Assembly: GCA_016717725.1 (NCBI GenBank)
Contig: JADKFA010000044.1
Location: 148,470-212,469 of the forward strand
Reading direction: 5' to 3'
DNA length: 64,000 nucleotides
Source: Bacteroidota bacterium
GTDB lineage: Bacteria; Bacteroidota; Bacteroidia; AKYH767-A; OLB10
Part shown: one piece after another, positions 27,701 through 37,388 of the stretch
Numbering within the stretch: position 1 is the stretch's first letter
How the letters are laid out: the number at the start of each line of letters is the position of its first letter
Notes under the pieces: model-generated
Databases searched by the model: none
What the model saw: the letters and a program-made list of their open reading frames with translations, nothing else
What the model was told of the DNA's origin: nothing
Translations under genes and position numbers: made by a program

Positions 27701-27854
27701 ATACATTACCGATCTATTAGGAAGATTAGTTCTGCCAGTTGTTCAATTAAACGAACAGCTAATGATTAATACTTCACAGCTCATTGCTGGCATGTATTCT
27801 TTAACTTTAATCTCCCCGCCATGCAAAATTTCACGAAAGTTTGTAAAGTTGTAA
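24766..27854 (+). pseudogene. DUF5060-type glycoside hydrolase with T9SS domain, broken
   Basis: The intact part (24766-26667) has a signal peptide and a three-coathanger-stack domain (residues 30-90, ending IHLRPGFHAG). A DUF5060-like beta domain (about 100-275) follows, then a TIM-barrel hydrolase start with NRQNHAWALDKLLENCRDN and a likely acid/base Glu in FETFNEID. A TAA at 26665-26667 stops it in frame, the frame resumes as KRFELINGTDQG, and a frameshift near 26890-26940 moves to another frame that ends in ITDLLGRLVLPVV...KFVKL, a T9SS sorting domain. Rejoined it would be about 1030 residues. It probably cleaves a polysaccharide; the linkage is unknown. Confidence 0.8.
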
Positions 27855-29445
27855 CATTATTTTTTTTTTTACTGTTACGGTATTCAGCTCAACCTAGCCA
27901 GCGCGGTTTAACTCTGGAGCATACGCTGGCGCAAAATTTGATTTTTCGAGAGATTTACAAGGCAATTTTTATGTTACAAATTCTACTCAATTAAGTAAAT
28001 TTGATGCAGCTTTTTTGATGATACCATTTTTATGCTCCCTTGAGAAATAATTCCAGAATTTTCAAGGTCTGCATCGCATTTTAAAAAAGGTGCTAAATAT
28101 TATATTTTAGGGTCTTGCTTAGATACATTTCCAGGCCATGGGGTTGGAGGAGGCCTATCATTATACAAAAGTGATACACTTATGAATTTTATCGATGGTC
28201 GTAAATATCAATTTGACGGAAACGGCTTTGTCAAGTTTGGAGGAAAGGATATCATAGAAACGCGATCGGGTAAAATATTAATTGGAGGACGAATGGGAAA
28301 TTTGGTAGCTCCGTACTACGTAAATGATGCATACCCCTTGGTTTTTATGACGGATACCAATCTAGGTGTTCAGTTTTCACAAAAACTTTACGGATTAAAA
28401 GGATGTGTAGATGTAGTGCTAGAAGGGGATAGCGGCGTGTTTTACGCAGGTTTAAACCTGGAAGTAGCGGGCACTTGTTTAATGGAGTGTCATGAGAACG
28501 GTCAAATTGATTGGATTAAATCCTACATCCGCCCAAAATCATACCTGCACGACGGACGAATTGGTCCCGATGGAAGTATTTACCTCTTAGGTTTTACCGA
28601 TAGTGTATTGACGCAGCCAGGGAGTGCGCGACCCACTTCTTTCGATCCAGCTGTGTATTTATTGAAAATTGATACAGGAGGCATAGTGCAGTTTTGTAAA
28701 ACTTATGATGTAGCTTCTGGTCCGGGTGTGGCCATTAATGCCACCAACATGGAAGTGACCAACGATGGAATTTTGTATTCACTTTTCAGGGCACTCGTAG
28801 TCCAGGACAAGATGCCTCTATTGTGGTGAAAAGCGATTGGAATGGCGATACGTTGTGGACTCGCTTTATTGGCAAAGACAACTACTGGAACTGGGTTCCG
28901 GGTATAGCGAATTTACCAATGGAGATTTACTGTTAGGTGGAGTATCTGTGGGTAGTTTTCCTGCGGGTAGTCAAGACGCAGGCTTTATGTATCGCATGGA
29001 TTCGCTGGGATACATGGATTGTTTTATGAATACGGGCGCATTAGTGATAGGCACCTTGCCGGTAACGGATAGTGTGATTAGTTTAACAACTTCAAGCATT
29101 CATTCTGAGAAGTACAGTTATTATACTTTAACCTCACCCTTATACGCAGATTGGACACGGGATGCCTGTTTGTTCTTAAGTGTTGAGTTTCCGCAAGAGG
29201 CAAAATGGATGAAAGAACCACCGTATCCTAACCCATCAAAAAATAAAGTACGGTTTAACAACTCTTCTGGTGAGCGGTGGAACATTGAAGTGTTTGACTG
29301 GGACGGCAAAAAAATTATGGAAGTCCCTGCGCAACAGGAGTTAGAAATTATGCTGGATGTATCCCATCTTCCCTCTGGAATGTATGCAGTGCGGTTTAGC
29401 AATAAGCATGATGTGGTAACACAAAAAATTATGGTGCAGCAGTAA
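27821..29445 (+). pseudogene. Array copy A: T9SS-secreted protein, multiply frameshifted
   Basis: First of three tandem paralogues. Its ATG at 27821 lies inside the last 34 bases of the hydrolase gene, in another frame. Compared with copies B and C it has several indels: a longer T run after acattat, others at about 27893, 27920, 27955, 28010 and 28050, GG for GGG near 28768, and one near 28908. The readable pieces are 28182-28829 and 28837-29445. The end carries a T9SS type A domain (PPYPNPSKNKVRF to KIMVQQ). I do not recognise the body, which has repeated strand motifs such as DPAVYLLKIDTGG typical of propeller-like secreted proteins. Confidence 0.75.
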
Positions 29446-29496
29446 ACTCAAATTAGTATCCATATTATTTTTCCACTAATAGATATTTTTAATCCG

Positions 29497-29504
29497 TAAT
29501 TTTG
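29497..29504 (+). promoter_or_regulatory. Duplicated -7 box TAATTTTG (unit B)
   Basis: TAATTTTG followed by gtgagatgatatcatccatg. The same segment precedes the mini-gene at 31488 and the rhodanese gene at 33443, so the array copied a promoter. Confidence 0.45.
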
Positions 29505-29525
29505 TGAGATGATATCATCCATGAA

Positions 29526-29808
29526 ATGATTTTTAAATGTTCCTTATTTCTCTTTTGTTGCTCTGAAACTAGAAGTAATTCAAAAAATGCTACCTTGCAA
29601 TAAATCGTATTGAATCCTCCTCAAAAGATCAGCAGCCAGAACTGAAGTAAGTGTATACATTACCGATCTATTAGGAAGATTAGTTCTGCCAGTTGTTCAA
29701 TTAAACGAACAGCTAATGATTAATACTTCACAGCTCATTGCTGGCATGTATTCTTTAACTTTAATCTCCCCGCCATGCAAAATTTCACGAAAGTTTGTAA
29801 AGTTGTAA
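29526..29808 (+). pseudogene. Passenger-less T9SS sorting-domain mini-gene (unit B)
   Basis: Begins MIFKCSLFLFCCSETRSNSK, a hydrophobic signal-like start, and runs into NATLQ and then the same sorting domain as the hydrolase (ITDLLGRLVLPVV...KFVKL). Here a missing A in ttgcaataaatcg breaks the frame. The sister copy at 31488 keeps this A but has one extra A earlier, so the consensus of the two is an intact frame of about 94 codons. It overlaps the start of copy B. Confidence 0.5.
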
Positions 29809-31407
29809 CATTATTTTTTTGTTTCACTGTTACGGCTTCAGCTCAACCTAGACCAGCGCGGTTTAACTCTGGAGCATACGCTGGCGCAAAATTTGATTTC
29901 TTCGAGGGATTTACAAGCAATTTTTATGTTACAAATTCGGATCAGTTAAGTAAATTTGATGCAGCTTTTTTTGTTGATACCACTTTTTATGCTCCCTTGA
30001 GAAATAATTCGAGTAATTTTCAAGGTCTGCATCGCATTTTAAAAAAAGGAGCTAAATATTATATTTTAGGGTCTTGCCTAGATACATTTCCTGGTCATGG
30101 AGTTGGGGGAGGAATATCATTGTACAAAAGTGATACACTTATGAATTTTATCGATGGCCGTAAATATCAGTTTGATGGAAATGGATATGTCAAGTTTGGA
30201 GGAAAGGATATCATAGAAACGCGCTCAGGCAAAATATTGATTGGCGGCCGCATGGGGAATATAGTGCCTCCGTACTATGTAAATGATGCATATCCCTTGG
30301 TTTTTATGACGGATACCAATCTGAGTGTTCAGTTTTCACAAAAACTTTACGGATTAAAAGGATGTGTGGATATAGTGTTGGAAGGGGATAGCGGAGTGTT
30401 TTATGCTGGGTTAAACCTGGAAGTAGCGGGTACGTGTTTAATGAAATTTCACGAGAGTGGTCAAATTGATTGGATTAAATCTTACATCCGCCCTAAATCA
30501 TACCTGCACGACGGACGAATTGGTCCCGATGGAAACATTTACCTCCTAGGTTTTACCGATAGTGTATTGACGCAGCCAGGGAGTGCGCCACCCACTTCTT
30601 TCGATCCAGCTGTGTATTTATTGAAAATTGATACAGGAGGCATAGTGCAATTTTGTAAAACCTATGACGTAGCTTCAGGTCCGGGTGTGGCCATTAATGC
30701 TACCAACATGGAAGTGACCAACGATGGGAATTTTGTATTCACTTTTCAGGGCACTCGTAGCCCAGGACAAGATGCCTCTATTGTGGTGAAAAGCGATTGG
30801 AATGGCGATACCTTGTGGACTCGCTTTATTGGCAAAGACAACTACTGGAACTGGTATCCAGGTATACGTGAATTTTCAAATGGAGATTTACTTTTATGCG
30901 GAGTATCGGTAGGTAGTTTTCCCGCAGGAAGTCCGAGTGCAGGCTTTATGTACCGCATGGATTCGCTGGGATACATGGATTGTTTTATGAATACGGGTGC
31001 ATTAGTGATAGGTTCATTGCCGGTAACGGATAGTTTGATCAATTTAACCAATTCAAGCATTCATTCCGAGAAATACAGTTGTTATACATTAACATCGCCC
31101 AGTGTTTCCAGATTGGACGCGTGATGCCTGCTTGTTCTTAAGTGTTGAGTTTTCCGCAAGAAGCAAAATGGATGAAAGAACCACCGTATCCTAACCCATC
31201 AAAAAATAAAGTGCGGTTCAACAACGCTTCAGGTGACGGTGGAACATTGAAGTGTTTGACTGGGATGGAAAAAAAATAATGGAAGTCCCTGCGCAACAGG
31301 AGTTGGAAATAGTGCTGGATGTATCCCATCTTCCCTCTGGAATGTACGCAGTGCGGTTTAGCAATAAGCATGATGTGATAACACAAAAAATTATGGTGCA
31401 GCAGTAA
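29775..31407 (+). pseudogene. Array copy B: T9SS-secreted protein, frameshifted near its end
   Basis: Intact for 449 codons from MQNFTKVCKVVTLFF (signal peptide ending ASAQ). An extra C in gtttccagattgg near 31108 then breaks the frame; copy C has gtttcagattgg. Two more indels (an extra T near 31150, a lost base near 31235) follow before the T9SS domain and the TAA at 31405-31407. This copy gives the clearest view of the family: a 500-residue, probably propeller-like secreted protein of unknown function. From about 30360 on it is nearly identical to copy C, while its first 150 residues differ. Confidence 0.78.
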
Positions 31408-31458
31408 ATTCAAATTAGTATCCCGATTATTTTTTCCCTAATAGATATTTTTAATCCG

Positions 31459-31466
31459 TAATTTTG
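31459..31466 (+). promoter_or_regulatory. Duplicated -7 box TAATTTTG (unit C)
   Basis: Same TAATTTTG-gtgag-atgatatcatcc segment as at 29497 and 33419. Confidence 0.45.
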
Positions 31467-31487
31467 TGAGATGATATCATCCATGAA

Positions 31488-31773
31488 ATGATTTTTAAAT
31501 GTTCCTTATTTCTCTTTTGTTGCTCTGAAACTAGAAGTAATTCAAAAAAATGCTACCTTGCAAATAAATCGTATTGAATCCTCCTCAATAGATCATGCAG
31601 CTAGAACTGAGGTAACCGTATACATTACCGATCTATTAGGAAGATTAGTTCTACCAGTTGTTCAATTAGACGAACAGCTAATGATTAATACCTCGCAGCT
31701 CATTGCCGGCATGTATTCTTTAACTTTAATCTCCCCGCCATGCAAAATTTCACGAAAGTTTGTAAAGCTGTAA
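31488..31773 (+). pseudogene. Passenger-less T9SS sorting-domain mini-gene (unit C)
   Basis: Same layout as 29526-29808. An A7 run (A6 in unit B) near 31547 shifts the frame; the rest from MQINRIESSS to KFVKL is open. It overlaps the start of copy C by about 34 bases. Confidence 0.5.
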
Positions 31774-33368
31774 CAATACTTTTTGTTTAAGTTATTGCAT
31801 CATCAACTTCGGCCAGCTAGTTTAGTTCAGCTTCGTATGCGACCTCAAAATTTGACATGTTTGAAACATATTCAGGAGACTTCTTCGTTTTGTCTGATCC
31901 TTCTCAATTTAGTAAAATAAAAACATCATTCATCTTGGATACGACTTTTTGTCGACCATATCGCGACAATTTCTCGGATTTTCATAATCTGCAGAGGGTT
32001 TTAAAAATAAGTGATAAATATTATTTATTAGGAGGATGTCTGGATACATTTCCTGGCAATTTAGTTGGATCCGGAATATCATTGTATAAAAGCGATACAC
32101 TTATGAATTTTATCGATGGCCGTAAATACAAATTTGACGGAAACGGGTATGTTAAGTTAGGAGGCAAGGATTTAATAGAAACACGCTCGGGCAAAATATT
32201 AATCGGTGGCCGTATGGGAAACATGGTTTTTCCGTATTATGAGAATGATGCTTATCCACTGGTGTTTATGACCGATACGAGCTTAAGTGTTCAGTTTTCA
32301 CAGAAACTGTATGGATTAAAGGGTTGTGTGGATGTAGTGTTGGAAGGGGATAGCGGAGTGTTTTACGCAGGTTTAAACCTGGAAGTAGCAGGCACGTGTT
32401 TAATGAAGTTTCACGAGAGTGGTCAAATCGACTGGATTAAATCCTACATCCGCCCAAAATCATACCTGCACGACGGACGAATTGGTCCCGATGGAAACAT
32501 TTACCTCTTAGGTTTTACCGATAGTGTATTGACGCAGCCAGGGAGTGCGCCACCCACTTCTTTCGATCCAGCTGTGTATTTATTGAAAATTGATACAGGA
32601 GGCATAGTGCAGTTTTGTAAAACTTATGATGTAGCTTCTGGTCCGGGTGTGGCCATTAATGCTACCAACATGGAAGTGACCAACGATGGGAATTTTGTAT
32701 TCACTTTTCAGGGCACTCGTAGTCCAGGACAAGATGCCTCTATTGTGGTGAAAAGCGATTGGAATGGCGATACGTTGTGGACTCGCTTTATTGGCAAAGA
32801 CAACTACTGGAACTGGGTTCCGGGTATAAGGGAATTTACCAATGGAGATTTACTGTTAGGTGGAGTATCTGTGGGTAGTTTTCCTGCAGGTAGTCAAGAC
32901 GCAGGCTTTATGTACCGCATGGATTCGCTGGGATACATGGATTGTTTTATGAATACGGGTGCATTAGTGATAGGTTCATTGCCGGTAACGGATAGTTTGA
33001 TCAATTTAACCAATTCAAGCATTCATTCCGAGAAATACAGTTATTATACATTAACATCGCCCAGTGTTTCAGATTGGACGCGTGATGCCTGCTTGTTCTT
33101 AAGTGTTGAGTTTCCGCAAGAAGCAAAATGGATGAAAGAACCACCGTATCCTAACCCATCAAAAAATAAAGTGCGGTTCAACAACGCTTCGGGTGAGCGG
33201 TGGAACATTGAAGTGTTTGACTGGGATGGAAAAAAAATAATGGAAGTCCCTGCGCAACAGGAGTTGGAAATAGTGCTGGATGTATCCCATCTTCCCTCTG
33301 GAATGTACGCAGTGCGGTTTAGCAATAAGCATGATGTGATAACACAAAAAATTATGGTGCAGCAGTAA
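31740..33368 (+). pseudogene. Array copy C: T9SS-secreted protein with stops in its signal peptide
   Basis: From the ATG at 31740 (MQNFTKVCKAVTILFV) the frame meets TAA at 31788-31790 and TAG at 31818-31820, then stays open to 33368 with a complete body and T9SS domain. These are substitutions, not indels, so they argue for real decay or for translation from the later ATG at 31857, which would lack a signal peptide. The first 150 mature residues differ from copies A and B (for example CRPYRDNFSDFHNL against YAPLRNNSSNFQGL), but the last 330 are almost the same as B. Confidence 0.75.
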
Positions 33369-33418
33369 ATTCAAATTGGGATCCCAAATGTTTTTTCCTT
33401 ACAGATATTTTAATTCCG

Positions 33419-33426
33419 TAATTTTG
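33419..33426 (+). promoter_or_regulatory. -7 box TAATTTTG of the rhodanese-thioredoxin gene
   Basis: TAATTTTG lies 16 bases before the ATG at 33443. Transcription would start near 33433, so that ATG is a better start than the one at 33431. This is probably the original of the promoter copied into the array. Confidence 0.5.
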
Positions 33427-33442
33427 TAAGATGATATCATCC

Positions 33443-34165
33443 ATGAAAAAAATAATATTAAGTGTAACGCTAGTACTTTCTTTTCTTGTAGCAGCTTGTC
33501 AACAATCAACCAACAAGGGCAAAAGCGTAAATGAAAAAGTGTCTATTGAACAATTCGAAAAATTGTTGATAGAAAAAAGCAATGCCATTATTTTAGATGT
33601 GCGTACGCCGGAAGAGTTCGCCGCAGGCCATGTGAAAAGTGCTGTGAATTTAAATATTCATGATGCTACCTTTAAAAATGAACTAGCAAAATTAGATAAA
33701 TCAAAACCAGTGTTGGTGTATTGTAAATCGGGAAGTCGAAGTGCTGCTGCTGCCTCACAAATGGAAGCAATGGGTTTTAATGAAGTCTATAATTTCGGAG
33801 GAGGAATGTTAGCATGGTCTAACGCTGAGAAACCTATAGTAAGAGAAAATGCTACACCTCAAAAGAAAGGAATAAACGAAGAAGCGTACTTGAAATTGGT
33901 AGCAGAAAAGCCTTTAGTACTTGTCGATTTTCATGCGGTGTGGTGCGGACCTTGTAAAAAATTAGCGCCAATTTTGGAAAGCATAGTCGCTAAGCAAGAA
34001 GGAAAATTAACATTGATCAAACTAGATTCCGATGAGAACCCAGACTTAATGAAAGCAAAACAAATTCAGGGAATTCCTTATTTAGAATTATATAAGGATG
34101 GAAAATTAATTTGGAAAAATATGGGGGTTGCGGATGAATCGACTATTATGTCGCAATTGAAATAA
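33443..34165 (+). CDS. Lipoprotein with rhodanese and thioredoxin domains
   Basis: Starts MKKIILSVTLVLSFLVAAC, a lipoprotein signal. Residues about 30-130 are a rhodanese domain with the active-site loop VYCKSGSRSAAA. Residues about 140-240 are a thioredoxin domain with VWCGPCKKLAP and the cis-Pro loop GIPYLELYKDG. Both catalytic Cys sets are present, so it could move sulfur and reduce persulfides or disulfides in the periplasm. The partner is unknown. It stands downstream of the T9SS array in the same direction but has its own promoter, and it ends in a strong palindrome. Confidence 0.92.
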   Translation: MKKIILSVTLVLSFLVAACQQSTNKGKSVNEKVSIEQFEKLLIEKSNAIILDVRTPEEFAAGHVKSAVNLNIHDATFKNELAKLDKSKPVLVYCKSGSRSAAAASQMEAMGFNEVYNFGGGMLAWSNAEKPIVRENATPQKKGINEEAYLKLVAEKPLVLVDFHAVWCGPCKKLAPILESIVAKQEGKLTLIKLDSDENPDLMKAKQIQGIPYLELYKDGKLIWKNMGVADESTIMSQLK

Positions 34166-34189
34166 CCTAGGGTTTAAACCCTAGGTTAT
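34162..34189. terminator. 28-bp perfect palindrome after the rhodanese gene
   Basis: A perfect inverted repeat centred in gggtttaaaccc and overlapping the stop codon. It can form a 14-bp stem without a loop. There is no T run after it on the plus strand, so it may act as a transcription barrier, a protein site or a mobile palindrome rather than a classic terminator. Confidence 0.5.
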
Positions 34190-34221
34190 GGTGTGTATAT
34201 ATCCTTGGTTGTTGGTTATAA

Positions 34222-34635
34222 TTACGCTTTACCTTTCCCTAACACCATTCCTGCGGCACCAGCCATTACTGCTCCTAGCAATGTACTTACAACAATATCC
34301 ACAGCGTACATGGTTGTATCACTTAAATTCATAAAGGAATATAGAGATACATCCATGCTTAACGACATTAGGAATGAGATGATGAGTCCGGCAGAGAATC
34401 CGCTACCAAAGTCAGTGATATTAGCCCATTTTTGAAAGATATAGGCAAAGAGTAATCCCCAACATAAATTACTAATAAAAATTCCTGGTATGAAAGGCGG
34501 CTCTTTCATGAGTCCGGCATACACTGTAGTATGTGCAGCCATAAAGTCCATTAACAACATTCCGTAGATGACCCATCCCAATAAGAAACCAACAATACCT
34601 GATACTAATCCTGCTACTAGTAGTTTTGAATTCAT
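34222..34635 (-). CDS. Hypothetical four-helix membrane protein
   Basis: A 137-residue inner-membrane protein with four predicted helices (about residues 5-28, 47-65, 75-95 and 105-132). Gly-rich motifs such as GLVSGIVGFLLGW and LLGAVMAGAAGMVLG recall DUF1761-like small membrane proteins, but I cannot assign a family with certainty. It converges on the rhodanese gene, with the palindrome between them. Confidence 0.75.
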   Translation of the reverse strand: MNSKLLVAGLVSGIVGFLLGWVIYGMLLMDFMAAHTTVYAGLMKEPPFIPGIFISNLCWGLLFAYIFQKWANITDFGSGFSAGLIISFLMSLSMDVSLYSFMNLSDTTMYAVDIVVSTLLGAVMAGAAGMVLGKGKA

Positions 34636-34797
34636 AACATTTTGTTTTTAAGTTATGAAGTAAAAGTATATCCAAATCATGTTAAGTACCCCTTAACGAA
34701 TCTGTTTAATGATATGATTTCTTGGTAAAGTACTTTTTTAGAGCGCTATTTCCATCTAAAACACGAAAAATAAATGCAAAGGAAATATGTCAATGGA

Positions 34798-36453
34798 TTA
34801 ATTTTTTATCCACGACTTCCGATAAACTACACCTTTCGTTTCCCATTGTAATACGTAAAATCCTTTCTCTTGAATATCAGAAATGGGAAGACATTGGTTT
34901 GTTAATGAAGTACTCGTGGATCGAACTCTTCCCAATACATCAATCACTTTTATGTTTTTTATTTCGGTTGTTAATCCATCTACACATAAAACATCTTGAG
35001 CCGGATTTGGAAAAAGCGTATAGGCATTAGCGTTAGTAATGTCGGCAACACTTGTCATGCTTAAATTAGCAATGATAGGAACACTCACATTAGCTAAAAG
35101 TCCCGTTCCTTGCACATTAAAATTTAAAGTACCTGTGAAATTAGGATTAGGAGCAGCATTTGCCAATTCTAATTGAATCGCAACGGCTTCACCGGGCTGT
35201 ACTGTAGTGTTCACTCCTGTTCCATTGATAAAACTCAACACGGCCGATGGATTTAAATTAAATCCAGACGCGGTAAATGGAGCAAATCCATCATTGGCTA
35301 ACCAAAAGGTATATTGATTGGCGACCGTTGCGTTAATTAAACCAAAGTTAATGGTATCCTCTGGCATGTCGGTGGAGGTATTTGTGTTTCCGACCGAGGT
35401 AGAACTTATGGAAGTGATACGTTCTATGAATTGAGGATAGTCGATAAAAGGATTGCGATTATCTTGTATGGATGCTATATCATTTCCTCTTTTTATTTCA
35501 ATCGCATCTATACCAAATTGCTCATGCCATTGACGCAATATTCCTTCTTGATTAGTTAAGAAGCTATTGTAGTTCTGATAACGCAAAACAAAATAGAACA
35601 TCGCTCGAGCTACTTCCCCTTTATGTGCGTCTCTCGGTTCAAAAGTATTGTTGTTGGATTTGCTTCCTCCCACTTGCCACGTTGGATTACTAACCACTCC
35701 AAAGGGTAGACTACCCCGTACATTATTCGCATTATCGTCAGTAGGATATAAATGAAATAAATCGGCACGCATGGGCTCTAAGGAATTAAAAAATCCTTGA
35801 GGGAAAGTATGCTCTGTGTTAAAACTATACGTTGCCAAATTCTGACAGTCGGTGCGATCTATATACCCAATTGCCTGCCGACCCGTGTACACACATTCAA
35901 TTGTATTTTGAGTTGCACCCTGTCCGTTAATTTTTTTATTGTCGATTTGCATAAACATAAAATCTCGACCTGTGTTGTATCCTAAATTATTATAATTTCT
36001 GCCAATCACATCGTGCAACGTGTCTTTTAATACTTGCTCGATTAAATTTTCGGTATGACTGTAATAGGTATTACTATAACGCCCTTGTCCTAATAAATCA
36101 ACCCGCAAAGCCCCTTTATGACCATCGTTTAAAATAAATAATTCGCTGTTGTGAAAAACATTATGTCGAACTTCAAATTTAATCCATATCGTTTGACTTC
36201 CTCCATCTGGAATGGTCATGTTACCAGCACTCGTACTAAAAGGGTTGCTTCCATACTTTGCATAAAAGCGGTAACCCGTTACCGTTATATCGTTGCCTGA
36301 TGCATTAGAGATGGTGACTTGTTGACTATCGGGAGCCAACTCATTTTTGATTCCAAAGTTCAGTTGAGCAGGACTCACGCTCAAATTTTGGGCGACAAGA
36401 AAACTTGTCATAATAAAACAGAAGAGAATGGACAGCGCAACTCGTATTTTCAT
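34798..36453 (-). CDS. T9SS-secreted endonuclease I (NucM/EndA family)
   Basis: A 551-residue extracellular DNase. After a signal peptide (ending SFLVAQ), residues 22-125 form an Ig-like domain with VSPAQLNFGIKNE and a typical choice-of-anchor start. The nuclease domain (about 130-350) has NTEHTFPQGFF and DLFHLYPTDDNANNVRGSLPFG, the His-metal motifs of endonuclease I. A second Ig-like domain follows (about 365-465), then a T9SS type A domain (YTLFPNPAQDVLCV to RKSWIKN). A likely role is digestion of extracellular DNA for nutrients or biofilm release. A TAACTTCG box precedes the start. Confidence 0.93.
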   Translation of the reverse strand: MKIRVALSILFCFIMTSFLVAQNLSVSPAQLNFGIKNELAPDSQQVTISNASGNDITVTGYRFYAKYGSNPFSTSAGNMTIPDGGSQTIWIKFEVRHNVFHNSELFILNDGHKGALRVDLLGQGRYSNTYYSHTENLIEQVLKDTLHDVIGRNYNNLGYNTGRDFMFMQIDNKKINGQGATQNTIECVYTGRQAIGYIDRTDCQNLATYSFNTEHTFPQGFFNSLEPMRADLFHLYPTDDNANNVRGSLPFGVVSNPTWQVGGSKSNNNTFEPRDAHKGEVARAMFYFVLRYQNYNSFLTNQEGILRQWHEQFGIDAIEIKRGNDIASIQDNRNPFIDYPQFIERITSISSTSVGNTNTSTDMPEDTINFGLINATVANQYTFWLANDGFAPFTASGFNLNPSAVLSFINGTGVNTTVQPGEAVAIQLELANAAPNPNFTGTLNFNVQGTGLLANVSVPIIANLSMTSVADITNANAYTLFPNPAQDVLCVDGLTTEIKNIKVIDVLGRVRSTSTSLTNQCLPISDIQEKGFYVLQWETKGVVYRKSWIKN

Positions 36454-36571
36454 GGGACGACGAAGTTACGTAAAATCGCTCTTTTATATAGCATTTTCTG
36501 TAGATGGATTCTTCTTTTACCTATGAATTATACATATTTTTACCCATCCATCGCAAAAAACAGTATCCATT

Positions 36572-37309
36572 ATGCCAAGAAATCGAATTCTTCATGTTGT
36601 CTCTACCTTTCTCTTCCTCTTGGTCTTGCTGCAAGGAAGCAGTTGTCATTCGCAGGAAACATTAAACTATAAGGTAGTAGAGCCAACACTTCCCTCTTCA
36701 ACCCATCCTCCCGTATTTTATTTATTACATGGATTTGGAAGCAATGAAATGGATTTATTGAGTTTGTCCAAGTCGCTTCCACAAAATTTACTGGTTATTT
36801 CCGTAAGGGCTCCTTTCGAAAGAGAAGGCGGGGGATATATGTGGTACAACTTACAATTTGGTGATGGAAAATTTATTGAAAATTTGCAACAAGCACAAAA
36901 AAGCAAGGAAAAAATTATTGCATTAATTTCGACAATTAATAAGAAATTCGATGTAGACACAAACAATATATTCCTGGGTGGATTTAGTCAGGGTGCTATC
37001 ACCTCTCTCCGCGTCGGACTCACTCCTCCCTACACATTCAAAGGTCTTATATGTTTAAGTGGACGGATTCCGAATGAAATCAATACTCAACAAAGTCCAT
37101 CATCCTTAAAGCAACGCACTCATATTTTTGTAAGTCACGGTACGATGGATACAGTGATTCCCATTGGTGAAGGGAGAAAAATTATTAACACATTAACTCA
37201 AAATGGATTTCGTGTTAGTGGAAAAGAATATGCGATGCAACATCAAATCAGCAATGAAGTTTTAAAAGATTTGCATACCTGGATTCAGTCCGAGTTGCTT
37301 CGAAAATAA
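36572..37309 (+). CDS. Carboxylesterase/phospholipase-type alpha/beta hydrolase
   Basis: A 245-residue serine esterase. An N-terminal hydrophobic segment ending LLQGSSC looks like a lipoprotein or secretion signal. The fold markers are FYLLHGFGSNEMDLL (oxyanion loop), LGGFSQGAITSL (nucleophile Ser in GFSQG), an Asp in HGTMDTVIP and a C-terminal His in MQHQIS. The family hydrolyses short acyl esters or lysophospholipids. It is transcribed away from the endonuclease gene. Confidence 0.88.
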   Translation: MPRNRILHVVSTFLFLLVLLQGSSCHSQETLNYKVVEPTLPSSTHPPVFYLLHGFGSNEMDLLSLSKSLPQNLLVISVRAPFEREGGGYMWYNLQFGDGKFIENLQQAQKSKEKIIALISTINKKFDVDTNNIFLGGFSQGAITSLRVGLTPPYTFKGLICLSGRIPNEINTQQSPSSLKQRTHIFVSHGTMDTVIPIGEGRKIINTLTQNGFRVSGKEYAMQHQISNEVLKDLHTWIQSELLRK

Positions 37310-37388
37310 TTTTAGGCGAATTGCATCATCCCATTCGTACTTCCAATTATCGATTAGTTATCTTGTAAATTTTTCTCGCTATAAATAT

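Noticed and set aside
29121..33374. Antisense frames repeated in each array copy (for example starting MNLLLHHNFLCYH)
   Set aside because: They recur only because the sense genes are duplicated; they have no start signals or family features.
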